This document shows positions 39,272 to 51,124 of a DNA stretch of 64,000 nt, piece by piece (position 1 is the stretch's first letter; each line of letters begins with the position of its first letter). This DNA is from Paramacrobiotus metropolitanus (lineage: Eukaryota > Tardigrada > Eutardigrada > Parachela > Macrobiotidae): assembly GCF_019649055.1 (NCBI RefSeq), contig NW_026570301.1, positions 186,001 to 250,000 of the forward strand, written 5' to 3'. Both the position numbers and the translations under genes were made by a program. The notes beneath the pieces were generated by a model. The model searched no databases and was not told where the DNA came from. It saw nothing but the letters and a program-made list of their open reading frames with translations.

Positions 39272-39935
39272 CTGGAAGAGCCTTTTCACTCCAGTTTTAA
39301 CTTAATCAAATGTACAGACACGTTCACGTATTTATCATTACGAAAATAAATGGCAACGCGCTAGAACATCGCGCGTGTAGAGGTTTGACTACGCGCGAGA
39401 GTTTTTCGCCAAGTCAAAAGGTTACGTACGAGTTAGCGACATTGCCAATTTATTAATTTGTAACCATGTGAAACAGGGGATGAAGTGCTAGCTCATCCCT
39501 GAGCGAACAAAAACGGAAACTGAACAAAAACGCACTGCACCTTTTGACCTTTATATCCCCCTCTCTTATACAACACATCAAAGGCCACCGCAGTTGAAGC
39601 TGCGGGGCAAAAGGAAAAAGCATGCAGCTCAGGCGACGAAATCTGGCAACAAAAGAATCTGAAAGATTGAAGATCTGGTAGATGGAAATTTCGCTGCTTC
39701 TGATAAGCCGGCGATGCATGACATGGAACGAAGGGAAGCAGTTCGATTTCGCCGTAAAACAGAAATAGCTCGGCTAAAAACTACAGTTCATAATACGTAG
39801 TACACAGTTCGGTGAAGAAACTGAATACTGACAGCACGAAAATTAGCGCACAAAATTACTCATGTTTGATATAACACTAGTACACAAAAAATGCATTATG
39901 ACAATTGTTGTCATGTTTTACGAGTTAAGTAGTCG
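39272..39935. other. Intergenic; carries a dispersed repeat
   Basis: Bases about 39340-39412 share TTGACTACGCGCGAGAGTTTTT and surrounding GCGCG-rich words with 31.84-31.90 kb, so the two are copies of one dispersed repeat. No gene supported. Confidence 0.45.
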
Positions 39936-42900
39936 TCAGTGTTCGGTGGTAAGACTTAGACAGGCCTCGACATCATCGGATTGTACTTCGCTCCTTTTGG
40001 CATCGTTCTGGGTGGTACAGCATTTTCGAACGGACCGTATGAACTGATAGTACAACCATACGGTCAAGACGCTCAGCAGTAACAAGGTACCCGGAAACTG
40101 ATATCTTTCTGGTAGGAAGAATTCCATGATGGACTGCGGTAGAATCGTGAGAAGGGCGACCAGGACCAGCATGAATCCTGCGTAATTCATGCCGCTGATT
40201 AACGGCTCGCAACAGCATTCTTCGTCATCGCCAGTGCTCACCCTGTATCAGAAAAGTAGGATGTAGATGTTTGCCCCTGCACGGTACGTGTTACAGTAAG
40301 TGACAGCTGACTTACGAGGCAGACGTGGTGCTTCTCGCTGCAGAGTTCTTAGAACATGATTGACAGAAGCAACTGACGTACAGGCAAATTACGTAGATTG
40401 CCGCCGCTGTGTACGGGATAAGATTAACAACTGTGAGTGTTCCGGTCCATACTGAAAACAGTATGCCGGTAGCTGCTGGTACATCCGCGATACCGTAATC
40501 CGCTGGGTCGGTACCGTTCAGAAAGGTGCGTACATCCATCCAGTACGATAATTTCGCCGCTTGGTAGTTCAACACCTAAAAATGCAAGTACAGCCTTTGC
40601 CAGCTCACCTTGGACGATACTAAGTCTTAAAATTTACTTTGATTTGTTGTACATCATGCGGATTCATGCCCATTAACCCTATTCGGCCATAACCACCGCA
40701 CAGGAATTAATTGTTGATCACTACTGCAGAGACAACAAAATAGCTACAGGTTCAAAACCACTGCAGAGACAACAAAATAGCTATTTTGTGCGCTACTGTG
40801 TGCGAACCAGCAGCAGCACTTTTCAAAGAAATACACAACAAAACTACATACAAAACGTTGTCGTACATACAAAACTTTATAAAGTACACTCTGTATTTAC
40901 AGAACTTGGATCAAAATTATTTTACACCAAAGGGAAAAAAACGGTGATTAAGAAAGAAGCCAAAGGAATCCGTTTGGCCCGTAAACACAGTTGACGGATT
41001 AAAAAGCGGATTTAAAACGGTGCCGCAGAAAATAATGTACGGAGTGAGAGGTTGTGCGAAAGATAAAGTAAAAGCAATCGAGTAGAAGTTTATAAAAGTT
41101 GTGCGCCGAGTGGTCACCTAATTAAATTTACCGTTTTGTTCGCAGATTCATTCACAGAGTATGTGCTAGGAACGGACCCTGGAAGCACCATGGGGAATGC
41201 CGTGCCTATGATGGCAATCATGTTCAAGACCATGCCACACGATCCAAAATAGAGGAGCGCCGCGCTCATAAAGGAATGTATTCGGGACGACGGCATTGTC
41301 TTTCCCTGCTGAGTGGCGTTGGCACTGGGGCCGCTTTTTGCTTGCGCTGACTCATCATTAACTGGATCGTCCACAATGATCCGAATGCCGAGCTTTCTGT
41401 CAAGATACATAAATAGAGAATACATGGTATAAACGTCTGGAGTTCGAGCAAAATAGTGGTTCAAGAAACAAGTTACCAAAATTATTATTTTTTTAATTAC
41501 CGTAATTTGTCCACAATCCACCCGATATATGACATTTGCATCCACATGCCCCAGATTCTCCCGGTGCAGTACAGGGATGTGATGGTAGTGAATACGATGT
41601 AGCATGGAAGCGCCACGCTTTCACCGTATTGATTAACTAATAAGCGGGCAATGGTGGCAACAAGCATCACCGGCGTAAGTGCGACCAGTTTCCCAAAGTA
41701 GAATCCAGCGCAACCTGCCATCATCGCTGTAATGAGTGAGCAAAAAACAACAGCTCCTCGCGGTGGAGGTTTGTTGGGTACGGAGCCTAAATAAACATAA
41801 TGGCGGTCTATTAGATTATAACCGCTTAGATTTTTGCCTGCATTTTAACTAATAGCAACAGTACTAACAGCACAGTGTACAGAGTACACTATCAAATGCA
41901 GGGAGAATCAAGGCGGCAAATTAATTTTTTTCTTAAGATAACCAAATCAAAAACAGGCACAGTAGCATACAATTTTTAGCTTGAGTTAACTGAATTTTAA
42001 ACAATGCTTTTAGCGCAAAGCAATGCTCGTCACATGCGCGTAAAACAATGCTTTACATATGTGCGCAAATTTTTGTTTTCGGTGTTGAAAACGCTTAATG
42101 TTAAAACTCGTAGTACTTGTATTGTGTAAAGCAGTACTGTCAAACAAATGGAAAACCCTTAGCGCATATATACACTTTTACATATACAAAGTACATTTGC
42201 AATTTAGTAAGCTAAATCTGTGTAATAAATTTACTCAAAATCCTGACAAAATTAAATGCAAAAATAATTAAAGTAACTGTATTGTTTAAAATCAAATTAT
42301 TTATTTAATTTCCTTAGGAAGCCATCTCAGCAGAAACATAGGTTTACCGGTGACTGCAGAAGATTTGTTAAGGGCCGGCCAAATTGGTATAAACTTATGA
42401 AACCACACCACATGCTTGTTGTCCGCCCGTGGGGGCAGCCAGTAGCGGTTGACAAATGCAAAGCACACCAAGGATAGAATTAAAATGCCTGTGGTCGACA
42501 GTGCGGTGCAAACACCAATGAAGCCAATGCTGCTGTCAGCATGGGAGGGTGGAAGTGGCACGAACGATTCATTGCGGCACACAGGTATATCTAGCTCGGT
42601 CCAATACGAACAAATCAGATCCCAAAAACACCCATCCGTTTCCTGTGAACAGAAAGTGCCGAGAAAATGTTGCTCATTTCACAGCAGTTTCCTTATGTTG
42701 AACTTCATTGACAGGATAAAAATGCAGAATTCTTACATATCCCAGCAATGACTGCGCCATATCCATGACTTTTGCATCCGGATCGGCACGAGTGGAATGC
42801 CATTGCGGGAAGAAACGTGCTGATGTATAAATGCAGACTTGGCTGGCTAACCATGTGACTAGTAGTGCTTCCGCCACAATATCGGAATACCACCATACTG

Positions 42901-42946
42901 CGTTTCTGTTCAAAAGAAACTGAAGGAAGCAAAGCGGCTTCTGCAT
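39936..42946 (-). CDS. Multi-pass membrane protein, six exons, family unidentified
   Basis: Exons on the minus strand: 42946-42737, 42642-42348, 41786-41501, 41396-41132, 40575-40316 and 40242-39936. All junctions are GT-AG and all phases agree, giving one 540-aa frame. I count about nine hydrophobic helices. A cysteine-containing extracellular loop (ETDGCFWDLICSYW, then VCRNES) lies between the first two. An N-glycosylated loop (NESANKT, NGTDPADYG) follows in the middle, and a charged cytoplasmic tail ends the protein. A serine/threonine-rich loop (QAKSGPSANATQQ) is probably cytosolic. I do not recognise the family; a transporter or chemoreceptor-like protein is possible. The N-terminus is uncertain: a hydrophobic frame at about 42950-43100 resembles the first helix of the broken paralogue and may be an additional 5' exon. 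Helices of the 38-kb pseudogene align with these. Confidence 0.6.
40723..40783. repeat. 24-bp direct repeat
   Basis: Bases 40723-40746 and 40760-40783 are identical (ACTGCAGAGACAACAAAATA then GCTA). They lie in the third intron from the 3' end of the multi-pass membrane gene. Confidence 0.85.
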
Positions 42947-45698
42947 TTTAAGTGCACAGTTGCGGTAAAGAAAATGGTTAATGTGATATCGGAGTTAGGT
43001 AGCGCAAATAAAGTTGGACCAACAAAACCTTCATTGCTCAATAATGTGAAAGAAATGAAAATTATAATATTTCGAAGAAACACTGTGTTGATAACATGAC
43101 GTACTTTGTACTTGTACAATACAGCAAGTTCACATATCACTGTGCTGTGTTGCTCACAAGTAGCTCCGGTGGAATGCTCATGCCGCGGAGTATCCTATAT
43201 ATTCCCTATTCCTAAAAAATCGATAGAATAGCGGCATAAGCAAGAGCATGCAGCCGTTTAGTCCCGTGTTGAGGGGCGTACACTCGACTGTCATGCAGTA
43301 TGTTCGGTTGCAGGACGCTTTTGGCTCTACAGTACACGCCGGATGAGTACTTGAGCATACATATTACGTAAGTGCAGCGAAATTACAAATTCACGGCTAG
43401 CGCTCAACTTCATACTTCGCCGCACCACGGCGCGCTTTTGAACATGTAACATAGATTGGGAATGGCTGGTCGCAAGTTCACGGCCGACACTGAATTTGTA
43501 AATTCCGCATACACATTCAGGCATCAAAATTTTATAAAAGTACGTCTAATTGTTGTTGTATACAAGTATCATTATCCCGTTCAAGCAAACGGTCTGCATG
43601 TGCGACCCTGAAATTAATCGTTTCTGCGCGCAATACATATACGGTCTGTGAAAATACGGCTAACCGAAATGGCAAAGAGTGTAAGCGCACTTCCGTAACT
43701 TACAGTGTAGTTACTGATCGAGCATGTGAAAGGCTTCTGTAACAAACCAAGAAGTTACTGTAAATAAAAATGCAGACAGTTTTAAAAGAAACCCACGTTG
43801 ATTGGTCATAGTATTTCTCTGAAATTTTAAAATTAAAATCAAAATTTGCATTATGGGACTGTGACGGGCTATCGAAACGCAAAATTGTACATATTATTAT
43901 TAAGTATTACAAAATTACCGTCACTGCTTAGAGAGACTGCCTATTATAAACACGGTGCGAAAATTGGTGCCAATAATTAATACATATGTTATCCTGTAAT
44001 ATACATGATGTCTTGTAAATTCTGTAATTCTATAATATACATGAAGTATGTTCATATTCTATATATATATACGTCATGTATACATACACATCCATATGGT
44101 TACCAAAATCGATAGTTTAATATTGTTTTACATCATATATACATCATACATCATGTATCACTTTCATATACATAATCATGTATTTTCATATACATCTGTT
44201 TTATGATATTGGGTAATCAAATTAGTTTTTATACACAGCCGTGGAGATACTGTAGTTTGTGAGCCGGGAAGATGGTTTGTGCTCGCCACATCCGGTTGGA
44301 GAAACATGGCTGGAAGAGACTTCAAGAAACTTAAAAACAACTTAAAAATTACCGCGTGTACCCAGACTCATTATGCACTGATCTTTTTCAAATTTTGAAA
44401 CTAATATCTATTAGTAGGAAGACTGACCATACACCAAACCGGAATTACATTTTTGTCATATTAAATTTACAAATTTTATAATTCATTTTAAAATTTCAAA
44501 AAATCCTAGAGGTGTAGTGATTCAGTTTAAGAATAAGTACAATCTGATTCTTTGAAAAATTTAAAAGTGCATGTCGTTGTTGTCCCAGCTTTATAGATGC
44601 CTTTGTTACCCTGTATGTATTTGCTGCTGTGAAATTTATTTAACGTTCGAACGGGTGAGGTAGCGCATCGTAATGTTTAACATGCAGTAGAACACTAAAT
44701 ATGTCAGATCCATAATTGTTTACAATTAGCTCTTTCTCTTAACGGGTATGACGCACCGTGGAAAACAGACAAGGGAATTTTTCTGATTCCGCCAGAGCAG
44801 GCAGTTCTATGCTTTAACTGACTTTTCGATCGATGGTTAAAAATTGTGACGGTAGCCCGACGGAGACAAATTGTGCGCGTCAAGTTCTTGACAAAAAAAA
44901 CAAAAATTATGGAATCATAACACGAAAGATCATTAATTGACTGTAACGGCGGCACGCTTTCAACACTCGGGGCCAACGTGCTTAGTATTGTCAACTGCAC
45001 ATTGTCTTTAAGACAATGCGCGAATTTTAGTGTGAACAGTATGACTAAAACACTTAAAATGTGTGATAAATCATGTTGTTGCCAATTAATCATGAACCAA
45101 CGTTGGAAATGCAATCACGAGTCACGGTCAGCGCGCGAAGATATCTGCCAATAAACAGATATAGAAACTTATGTTTTATTTTGTCTGAAATACAAATAAA
45201 TTTGCGTATATAAGATAAAGAAAAATGTTAGTTTCTAGAATATCAGCTGCTATCTATCCAAATGCATGTACCTTAATTTCGGCGTAAATTGCCCGTAATG
45301 TCCCAGGTACAAATCTGCAGTCACCGAATGTTCAAATTGACAAACCTGGGCTTCTCTCAGTAAGAAGGCAGAGGAAGTTTAAAACGCAATGGCACAATTT
45401 AAACTGAAAATTTGTGCAACAGTTAATCTTGATTGCCTTTACAAAACCTCATTTGGGCACTGTGTTACCATATGTGCAACATCACACATTATGTTAATAA
45501 TAATGACGTTACTTTGAAACTTATTTGAAGAAGACGCGTATCCAAAACGCTTATTCTCCCTGATTCTGCAGTTTTTTAAAATTTTTTCAATTTTTTGCTC
45601 GTAATATCAGCTAAGCTGGTATGCGTGAGAGTCGGTGAGACGAGAGGGAACGTGATATTCGGGACCTTGGATGAGCTTAACAACCACCACCAGTGTCT
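42947..45698. other. Intergenic; AT-rich microsatellite-like patch
   Basis: No supported gene apart from the possible 5' exon at about 42950-43100 noted with the membrane protein. Bases 43980-44215 form a degenerate ATACATCATGTAT-type run. A 136-codon minus frame at 44704-45114 is at chance level. Confidence 0.4.
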
Positions 45699-45905
45699 AT
45701 AGAGGGGGAAAACTAGATGTGTTCCGTCGTTCCCCTGTATTGCTGCCGTCACCCGACTGGAGTGTGACGTTACCGCCATACATATGACGAAATCTGGCGC
45801 GGTACATAAGCGCCATGTTCAGCCATAACGTCACACTCCAAGCGGGTGACGACAGCAGTACTAGGGAAACGGTGAAACACGTTTACTTTTTCCCCCTATA
45901 TACGA
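45699..45905. mobile_element. Foldback element, ~78-bp imperfect arms
   Basis: The left arm (about 45699-45775) runs AGAGGGGGAAAA ... GTCACCCGACTGGAGTGTGACGTTA. The right arm (about 45826-45905) runs TAACGTCACACTCCAAGCGGGTGAC ... TTTTTCCCCCTATA. They are mirror images with a few mismatches around a centre of about 50 bp. It is non-coding and MITE-like. Confidence 0.7.
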
Positions 45906-46979
45906 CTCGGCCATTTGCATACTTCTATATCAAAATACGCGCATAAGTTGACGCCCCGTCGAATTGCGGTATATTACGGTTAGCTTTCAAAGCAAGGTTG
46001 AAGACTTGAAGTTCTCATTTACCTGATCAAGGTCAGTCATTTTAAAAACTTAAAATATAGCATCCAATACCATCCATGATTATAGTTCAGTGATACCGGT
46101 GTCGCTGTACATTAGTGTTCACTTAGTTGTAATTAAATAATTCAGCGGGTACTAATGCAGTGCGGCGCTGGCAGTACTACTGAAATCTATGGTAATGGCA
46201 AATGTCTCCTTCTAACAATTTAGAAAATCCCAGTATACCATTTATTTGCAGATTAATAATGCCCGGCATATAGAAAGTTGTGCACCTAACCGAGGCACGC
46301 ACATTTTAAGAAAACTGATTTCTGTTTTATGGTAATATCAGGTGACCTTAACTAGAAAATGCTGTAATACAGTGTTAATCTTTGCGTAGGTGTCAATTAA
46401 AGATGCATCAGCAGTACATAATAAATATGTGATTTACGTGATTGATGCTGGCGTAGTTTTCATTGCCACCAATTAAAACCTGGGTTCATATGAAATGTTT
46501 TTATGACAGCGTAATCGCTGCAGTAGTTTTCGCATTACACTATCTGGACGGAGAAGATTGTTTTAAAAAGCTGCCATTAGTTAATAAAAGCTGTACTTTT
46601 CCGTCGATCCACTTTTGTCACTGCAAACAGTTCCACAAGCAGCAAGACAAATGAAATGCACGCGTGAACATAATAAGCGCTAATGATGAAAACTTAATGT
46701 TGTCGTGATATCGTCAGATGTGCATCAGAAAATAATGTGAATGTACAGAAAGTAATGGCAGCACAAGAATTCGCTCGTTCGTAGATTGACAAGTGCATAG
46801 CGAGCAATACTGCTAATTTGATAAAATTTGCTCAACCCGTATATAATCTCGCTCAAAAATTTTTTAAAATGTTGTGGATCTTTTCATTAGCACAACATAT
46901 CATTAATTGTGAAGAGGAAACACTTATATTACATTCAGTCCTTTAAATTCACCCATCTGCGGAACTAATCTGATTTGCC
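45906..46979. other. Intergenic upstream of the mucin gene
   Basis: No supported gene. The promoter and 5' untranslated region of the mucin should be in the last few hundred bases. Confidence 0.4.
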
Positions 46980-49671
46980 ATGATTTCAGGGAAAATTGTC
47001 GCGTTATTGCTGATCACTGGATGTGCTGCCGGTAAGAGCATTTAATTCCCATCTAATCTAAATGTCTAAGCAACTTAATTTTGTGTTCGTTATACCTTAA
47101 AAGGCGTGTTATAGTACCAGTTTACTGTAAAAATTTTTTTCCCACTTTAACGTTTTTCTGATTAAGTCAGTATTTAATTTCGTATTATCGTCAATATTAT
47201 CGGCATTAGCAGCATTTCGTGTTATCGCTGTAATCCAGTTAGCATCAATTTTATCGGAAAACTTTAAGTACAGTACTCGTACGTGACGTACGTCTGCCTT
47301 ATGTGCAGCCAGTGAACGTTTAGCATGATCAAGCTTTTGAAAGCGAATGCACCTCTTCCTAGTTCATACTACATTTTGTCAATTTTGTGCACCAAACTGG
47401 CTTCGCCTGGGTATATCTGTAACATTCGTTTCCGTAATAAACCGGTTGCTGATACTCGGCCAGACAGCCGTAATGCAATTCCCACGGATAATACCTGGCA
47501 TATCGTGGGAAGATGCGTTATTAAGCTGCACCAGCAGGGTCCAGTTTGATGGCCTTACAAATTACTGTGCACTCGTACAGAAACATTTACATTATCATGT
47601 CACATTTTCTTGAGCGAGTGCCATAATTTTATGTACTGTACACCGTTCAGTTCTGCTGAGATAGCATGCATAATGTACTAGGCCATCTTCACGAGAACAG
47701 TTTCTGAAGTCTTATGTCCCAGGTCCTTTTACTGTATCATTGGTTTTATGGTCGGTGGCACAGAAGAATTTCTTTTGTATTATTGTATGCCAATCCTATT
47801 TATATGGGATTTTGCAGCACAAGATGACGTAAAGTGCACCCCGGATGGATGGAAAGCGATTGGGAGAAATGGTATTTGCGTTAGCCTTGACGACCTTGAC
47901 GCCAAATGTTCAGACAAGGAAGTCAGTGCATCCCGAGTGGACTGTATGGGTTTCGATGGCGCCTGGTGTTGTTATGGTAAGTCTCGTGGATTACAATAAA
48001 ATTATAAGTTATTCTTACACAGCAATTAAAACTATAAGTTATTCCTACACAGCTGTCCTATAAGTTATTCTTACACAGCAATTTAAGGCGCTATATCGCC
48101 AATATACAAAGTGTCAAAAGGTAGTATAATATATTATTTTTGTTGCAGCAGACCAGCATAATATTACAGATATAAGATAAGTATAGCACCAGTAACAACG
48201 TCAGTGTGTACATAGTTACTGTACTGATCGCCATCTTCTACAGAGGACCTTTACCCACCGGGAAATTCTTCAATCTGTCAATTAGAACCACGAATATTAA
48301 GATGTTTGATATGATGGCGCCACATGCTAAGGTTACTTAACCAATTTTTGCGCTTGGTAAATAGTGCCCCTCCCAACCGCCAATTCGGCCATGAAAGTCA
48401 GCGTCAAGCAGGCCGTAGCTCCGTCGGCGGGATCATACAGTTATGACACCACCAGTATGACACCACCATCAAATCCTCCCTCGACCACTGGCTATGCTCC
48501 AGCGCCACCAGCTAGCACGACAACCCCGGTCCCCCCGTCACCTACTACCACCCTTTATGACACCACGACACCAACCACTACCACCCCTACCACAACAACG
48601 TACGTGCCGACCACCACCGCCACTACCCCGCTGGCAACGAGGTACACTACCCCGACAGCGACGACAACCCCCACCACCACACCCACTACAACAACCTACT
48701 CGACCACCACTAGCACCACCACCCCGACAACTATGACCACTACGACGCCCACTACTACCACATACACTACGACCACCAGCACGACGACAACACCAACAAC
48801 TACGACCTATAGCACCACAACGCCAACCACCACCACGACCACACCAACAACAACCACCACTTATACTACCACTACACCAACGACTACACCGACAACCACA
48901 ACTTATACTACCACAACGCCAACAACCACCACTACAACGACCACGCCAGCAACCACAGCTTATACTACCACTACGCCAACCACCACAACGCCAACAACCA
49001 CCGCCACGACAACCACGCCAACAACTACAACTTACACTACTACCACGCCAACGACTACGACGACAACGCCAACAACAACCACCACGACGACCACACCAAC
49101 AACCACAGCATATACTACCACTACGTCAACGCCTACAACGACAACACCGACGACTACAACTTACACTACCACAACGCCAACAACAACCACCACGACGACC
49201 ACACCAACAACCACAGCATATACTACCACTACGTCAACGTCTACAACGACAACACCGACGACTACAACTTACACTACCACAACGCCAACAACCACCACCA
49301 CGACGACAACGCCAACAACCACAACGTATACTACCACTACGCCAACGACAACAACGACAACACCAACCACTACGACTTACAGCCCTGCCACCACCACCAC
49401 ACCGCAGGTCATCGTAACGACAGCGTATGTCACTCCGAGCCCTGTCACCACAACACCATCACCCGTGCCCGTAACCACCACTACTCCAGTGGTGACCACC
49501 ACGGCCTATGTGACTCCACAGACATCGACGCCTTCTCCCCAGCCGTCGACAACCACGTACGCTGCGTACGCACCAGCTAACAAGATGGCATCAGGAGACA
49601 ATGCGTCTGTCGGTGGCAGTCCCAATGTTGCCTCGGCAGTTAAACGTAAAGTCCACCGCAAGCGTTCCTAG
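46980..49671 (+). CDS. Secreted mucin with six-cysteine N-terminal domain
   Basis: Three phase-matched exons: 46980-47031, 47818-47976 and 48365-49671 (505 aa). Exon 1 is a signal peptide (MISGKIVALLLITGCAA). Exon 2 is a small domain with cysteines spaced C-x13-C-x8-C-x12-C-x8-CC, presumably three disulphides. Exon 3 is almost entirely threonine/proline: irregular repeats of TTTTPTTTTYTTTT type from about 48550 to 49380, periodic tyrosines, then a shorter Pro/Thr/Val segment and a strongly basic end (KRKVHRKRS). Dense threonine implies heavy O-glycosylation. The product should be secreted, as part of mucus, gut lining, cuticle or saliva. The cysteine pattern resembles a small disulphide-knot fold, but I cannot assign a named family. 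An AATAAA lies 144 bases after the stop. Confidence 0.8.
48003..48079. repeat. Three ~21-bp repeats in a mucin intron
   Basis: TATAAGTTATTCYTACACAG occurs three times, starting near 48003, 48033 and 48059, within the second intron of the mucin gene. Confidence 0.75.
48550..49385 (+). repeat. Coding ACN trinucleotide-rich minisatellite
   Basis: Long irregular run of ACC/ACA/ACG/ACT codons punctuated by CCN (Pro) and TAY (Tyr). It includes two nearly identical blocks of about 120 bp (around 49060-49190 and 49180-49310). Such blocks expand and contract by unequal exchange, so mucin length is likely variable between individuals. Confidence 0.8.
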
Positions 49672-49814
49672 ACAAGCGTGAAGGGACTGCTAGAAGTACT
49701 CCACGTGTTGAAAGCCGTCATCGGTATTCGGTCGTGATGTCGTGATGTTATGATGATCTGGTTTTTTGTACACAATAATTTTATGCGAGTTCAGTTAATT
49801 ACTGAGAAACTAGA

Positions 49815-49820
49815 AATAAA
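49815..49820 (+). promoter_or_regulatory. Polyadenylation signal AATAAA (mucin)
   Basis: Canonical AATAAA 144 bases downstream of the mucin stop codon, in the expected position for a 3' end. Confidence 0.5.
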
Positions 49821-50527
49821 GTTATGGAAACAGGTAATCGAGTATGTACAGTATCTCGTGCAAGTTCGGTAGTCGTCCACTATCATATACATGTACGTAC
49901 AGTACTTCGCTTTAACTCGCGTTCCGACCGCTTACAGAATACACCTTCACGTTCCGTCCACCCACCATTTCAGTTTGCCCGCATGGGCCCATATAAAAAT
50001 TAATTTATAATACTATACAGGTAATTTTATACCAGTAGAAACGTTTATTTCCGAACCGAATGCAACAAGGAACAACAAATAAATTTACCAGACAACAAAG
50101 TTACGAAAATTTAGAGATCAGCGAAGCCATCCGAATTTGCTATATAAAAACGAGGAATTATCACCAATTAAAATCACCGATTTTAGTTAATAAAAAATTA
50201 GTAACCAATTTCTTAATTGGTTTTGATTTACTAGAATTAATCACCGTAAAGTAAAAATTTTACCCAAATGTAAATAAAAAATACAAAAACAAATAAAAAA
50301 AAACAAATAAAAAAATAAAAACTGCAGAATGATAAGCAGTTGGCAAAAAAACGAACAATAGAAGTACAAATATACTTTGGACTTAATATACTTTGAACTT
50401 TGGACAATTTTAGTGCTGGAGAAAAACAAAGTGAACTGATTTTGCTGGCTTGAATTATTTAAGACCGTAATTAAGCTGGCATAGTCACATGGAGGCGGAG
50501 GGCCGTCAGGCGTCAATTACTTTGACC
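49821..50527. other. Intergenic, AT-rich
   Basis: No supported gene. Short frames at 50060-50516 are low-complexity. Confidence 0.45.
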
Positions 50528-50597
50528 CATACTTGTGTCGAGCGCCAGCTATCGGGGGAAAGTATTCCCCCGATAGCTGGCGCTCGACACATAGTAT
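50528..50597. repeat. Near-perfect hairpin, 27-bp arms and 4-base loop
   Basis: Bases 50534-50560 (TGTGTCGAGCGCCAGCTATC then GGGGGAA) are exactly reverse-complementary to 50565-50591, separated by AGTA. With a one-base bulge the stem extends to CATACT/AGTATG (50528-50597). Confidence 0.9.
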
Positions 50598-51124
50598 GTG
50601 CATCGCTGTCGATGCAGCTTTAACCAGACCGTGATGGTACCTGGTAGCTGGTAAAATAGAGAACTTACAGAAGGCAGATCTGGCAGCACTGTCACACTAG
50701 TCATGATTAGAGGAGCAGCAGACGGTAAATGAAGGATGCGAGTGAGTGCGTCATTACTTCACGCACTGATACCGAAACGCAGCGGTGTCCTGACTACTTC
50801 TTTCACGGAGTAATTAGCATCCGCACAAGATTTGTCGAGTGAGACAAGCCAAAAATAGACCGGAAGCAGTAATACGAGATTATTGTTCGGAACGAGAAAT
50901 TCGATAGATTGACGCCAAACGGGATGCGTACAGTATGGCCAGTTAGTTTGAAACAACGTGAGCACACAGAAGATTCACATACGTGCTAAGCTCGTGAACC
51001 GTATTATTTTGCAATGACTGACAAGTCTCCCTGGCCAGGCATTCTGCAGTTCCCGGTACAGCTTAGCGTCTTTGCATGGGCAACATTAGAAGGAATATCT
51101 GTGCGACGCGATCGAAGATAAACA
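50598..51124. other. Intergenic upstream of orphan receptor
   Basis: No gene supported. Promoter and 5' untranslated region of the receptor at 51125 are expected here. Confidence 0.4.

Noticed and set aside
42301-42347. Stop codon at 42301 as the end of a separate membrane-protein gene
   Set aside because: A GTAAAC donor at 42347 joins in phase to the exon ending at 41786 and yields one continuous 540-codon frame.
44704-45114. 136-codon minus-strand ORF with a hydrophobic segment
   Set aside because: Length is within what chance gives in 64 kb of this composition; no splice partner and no recognisable domain.
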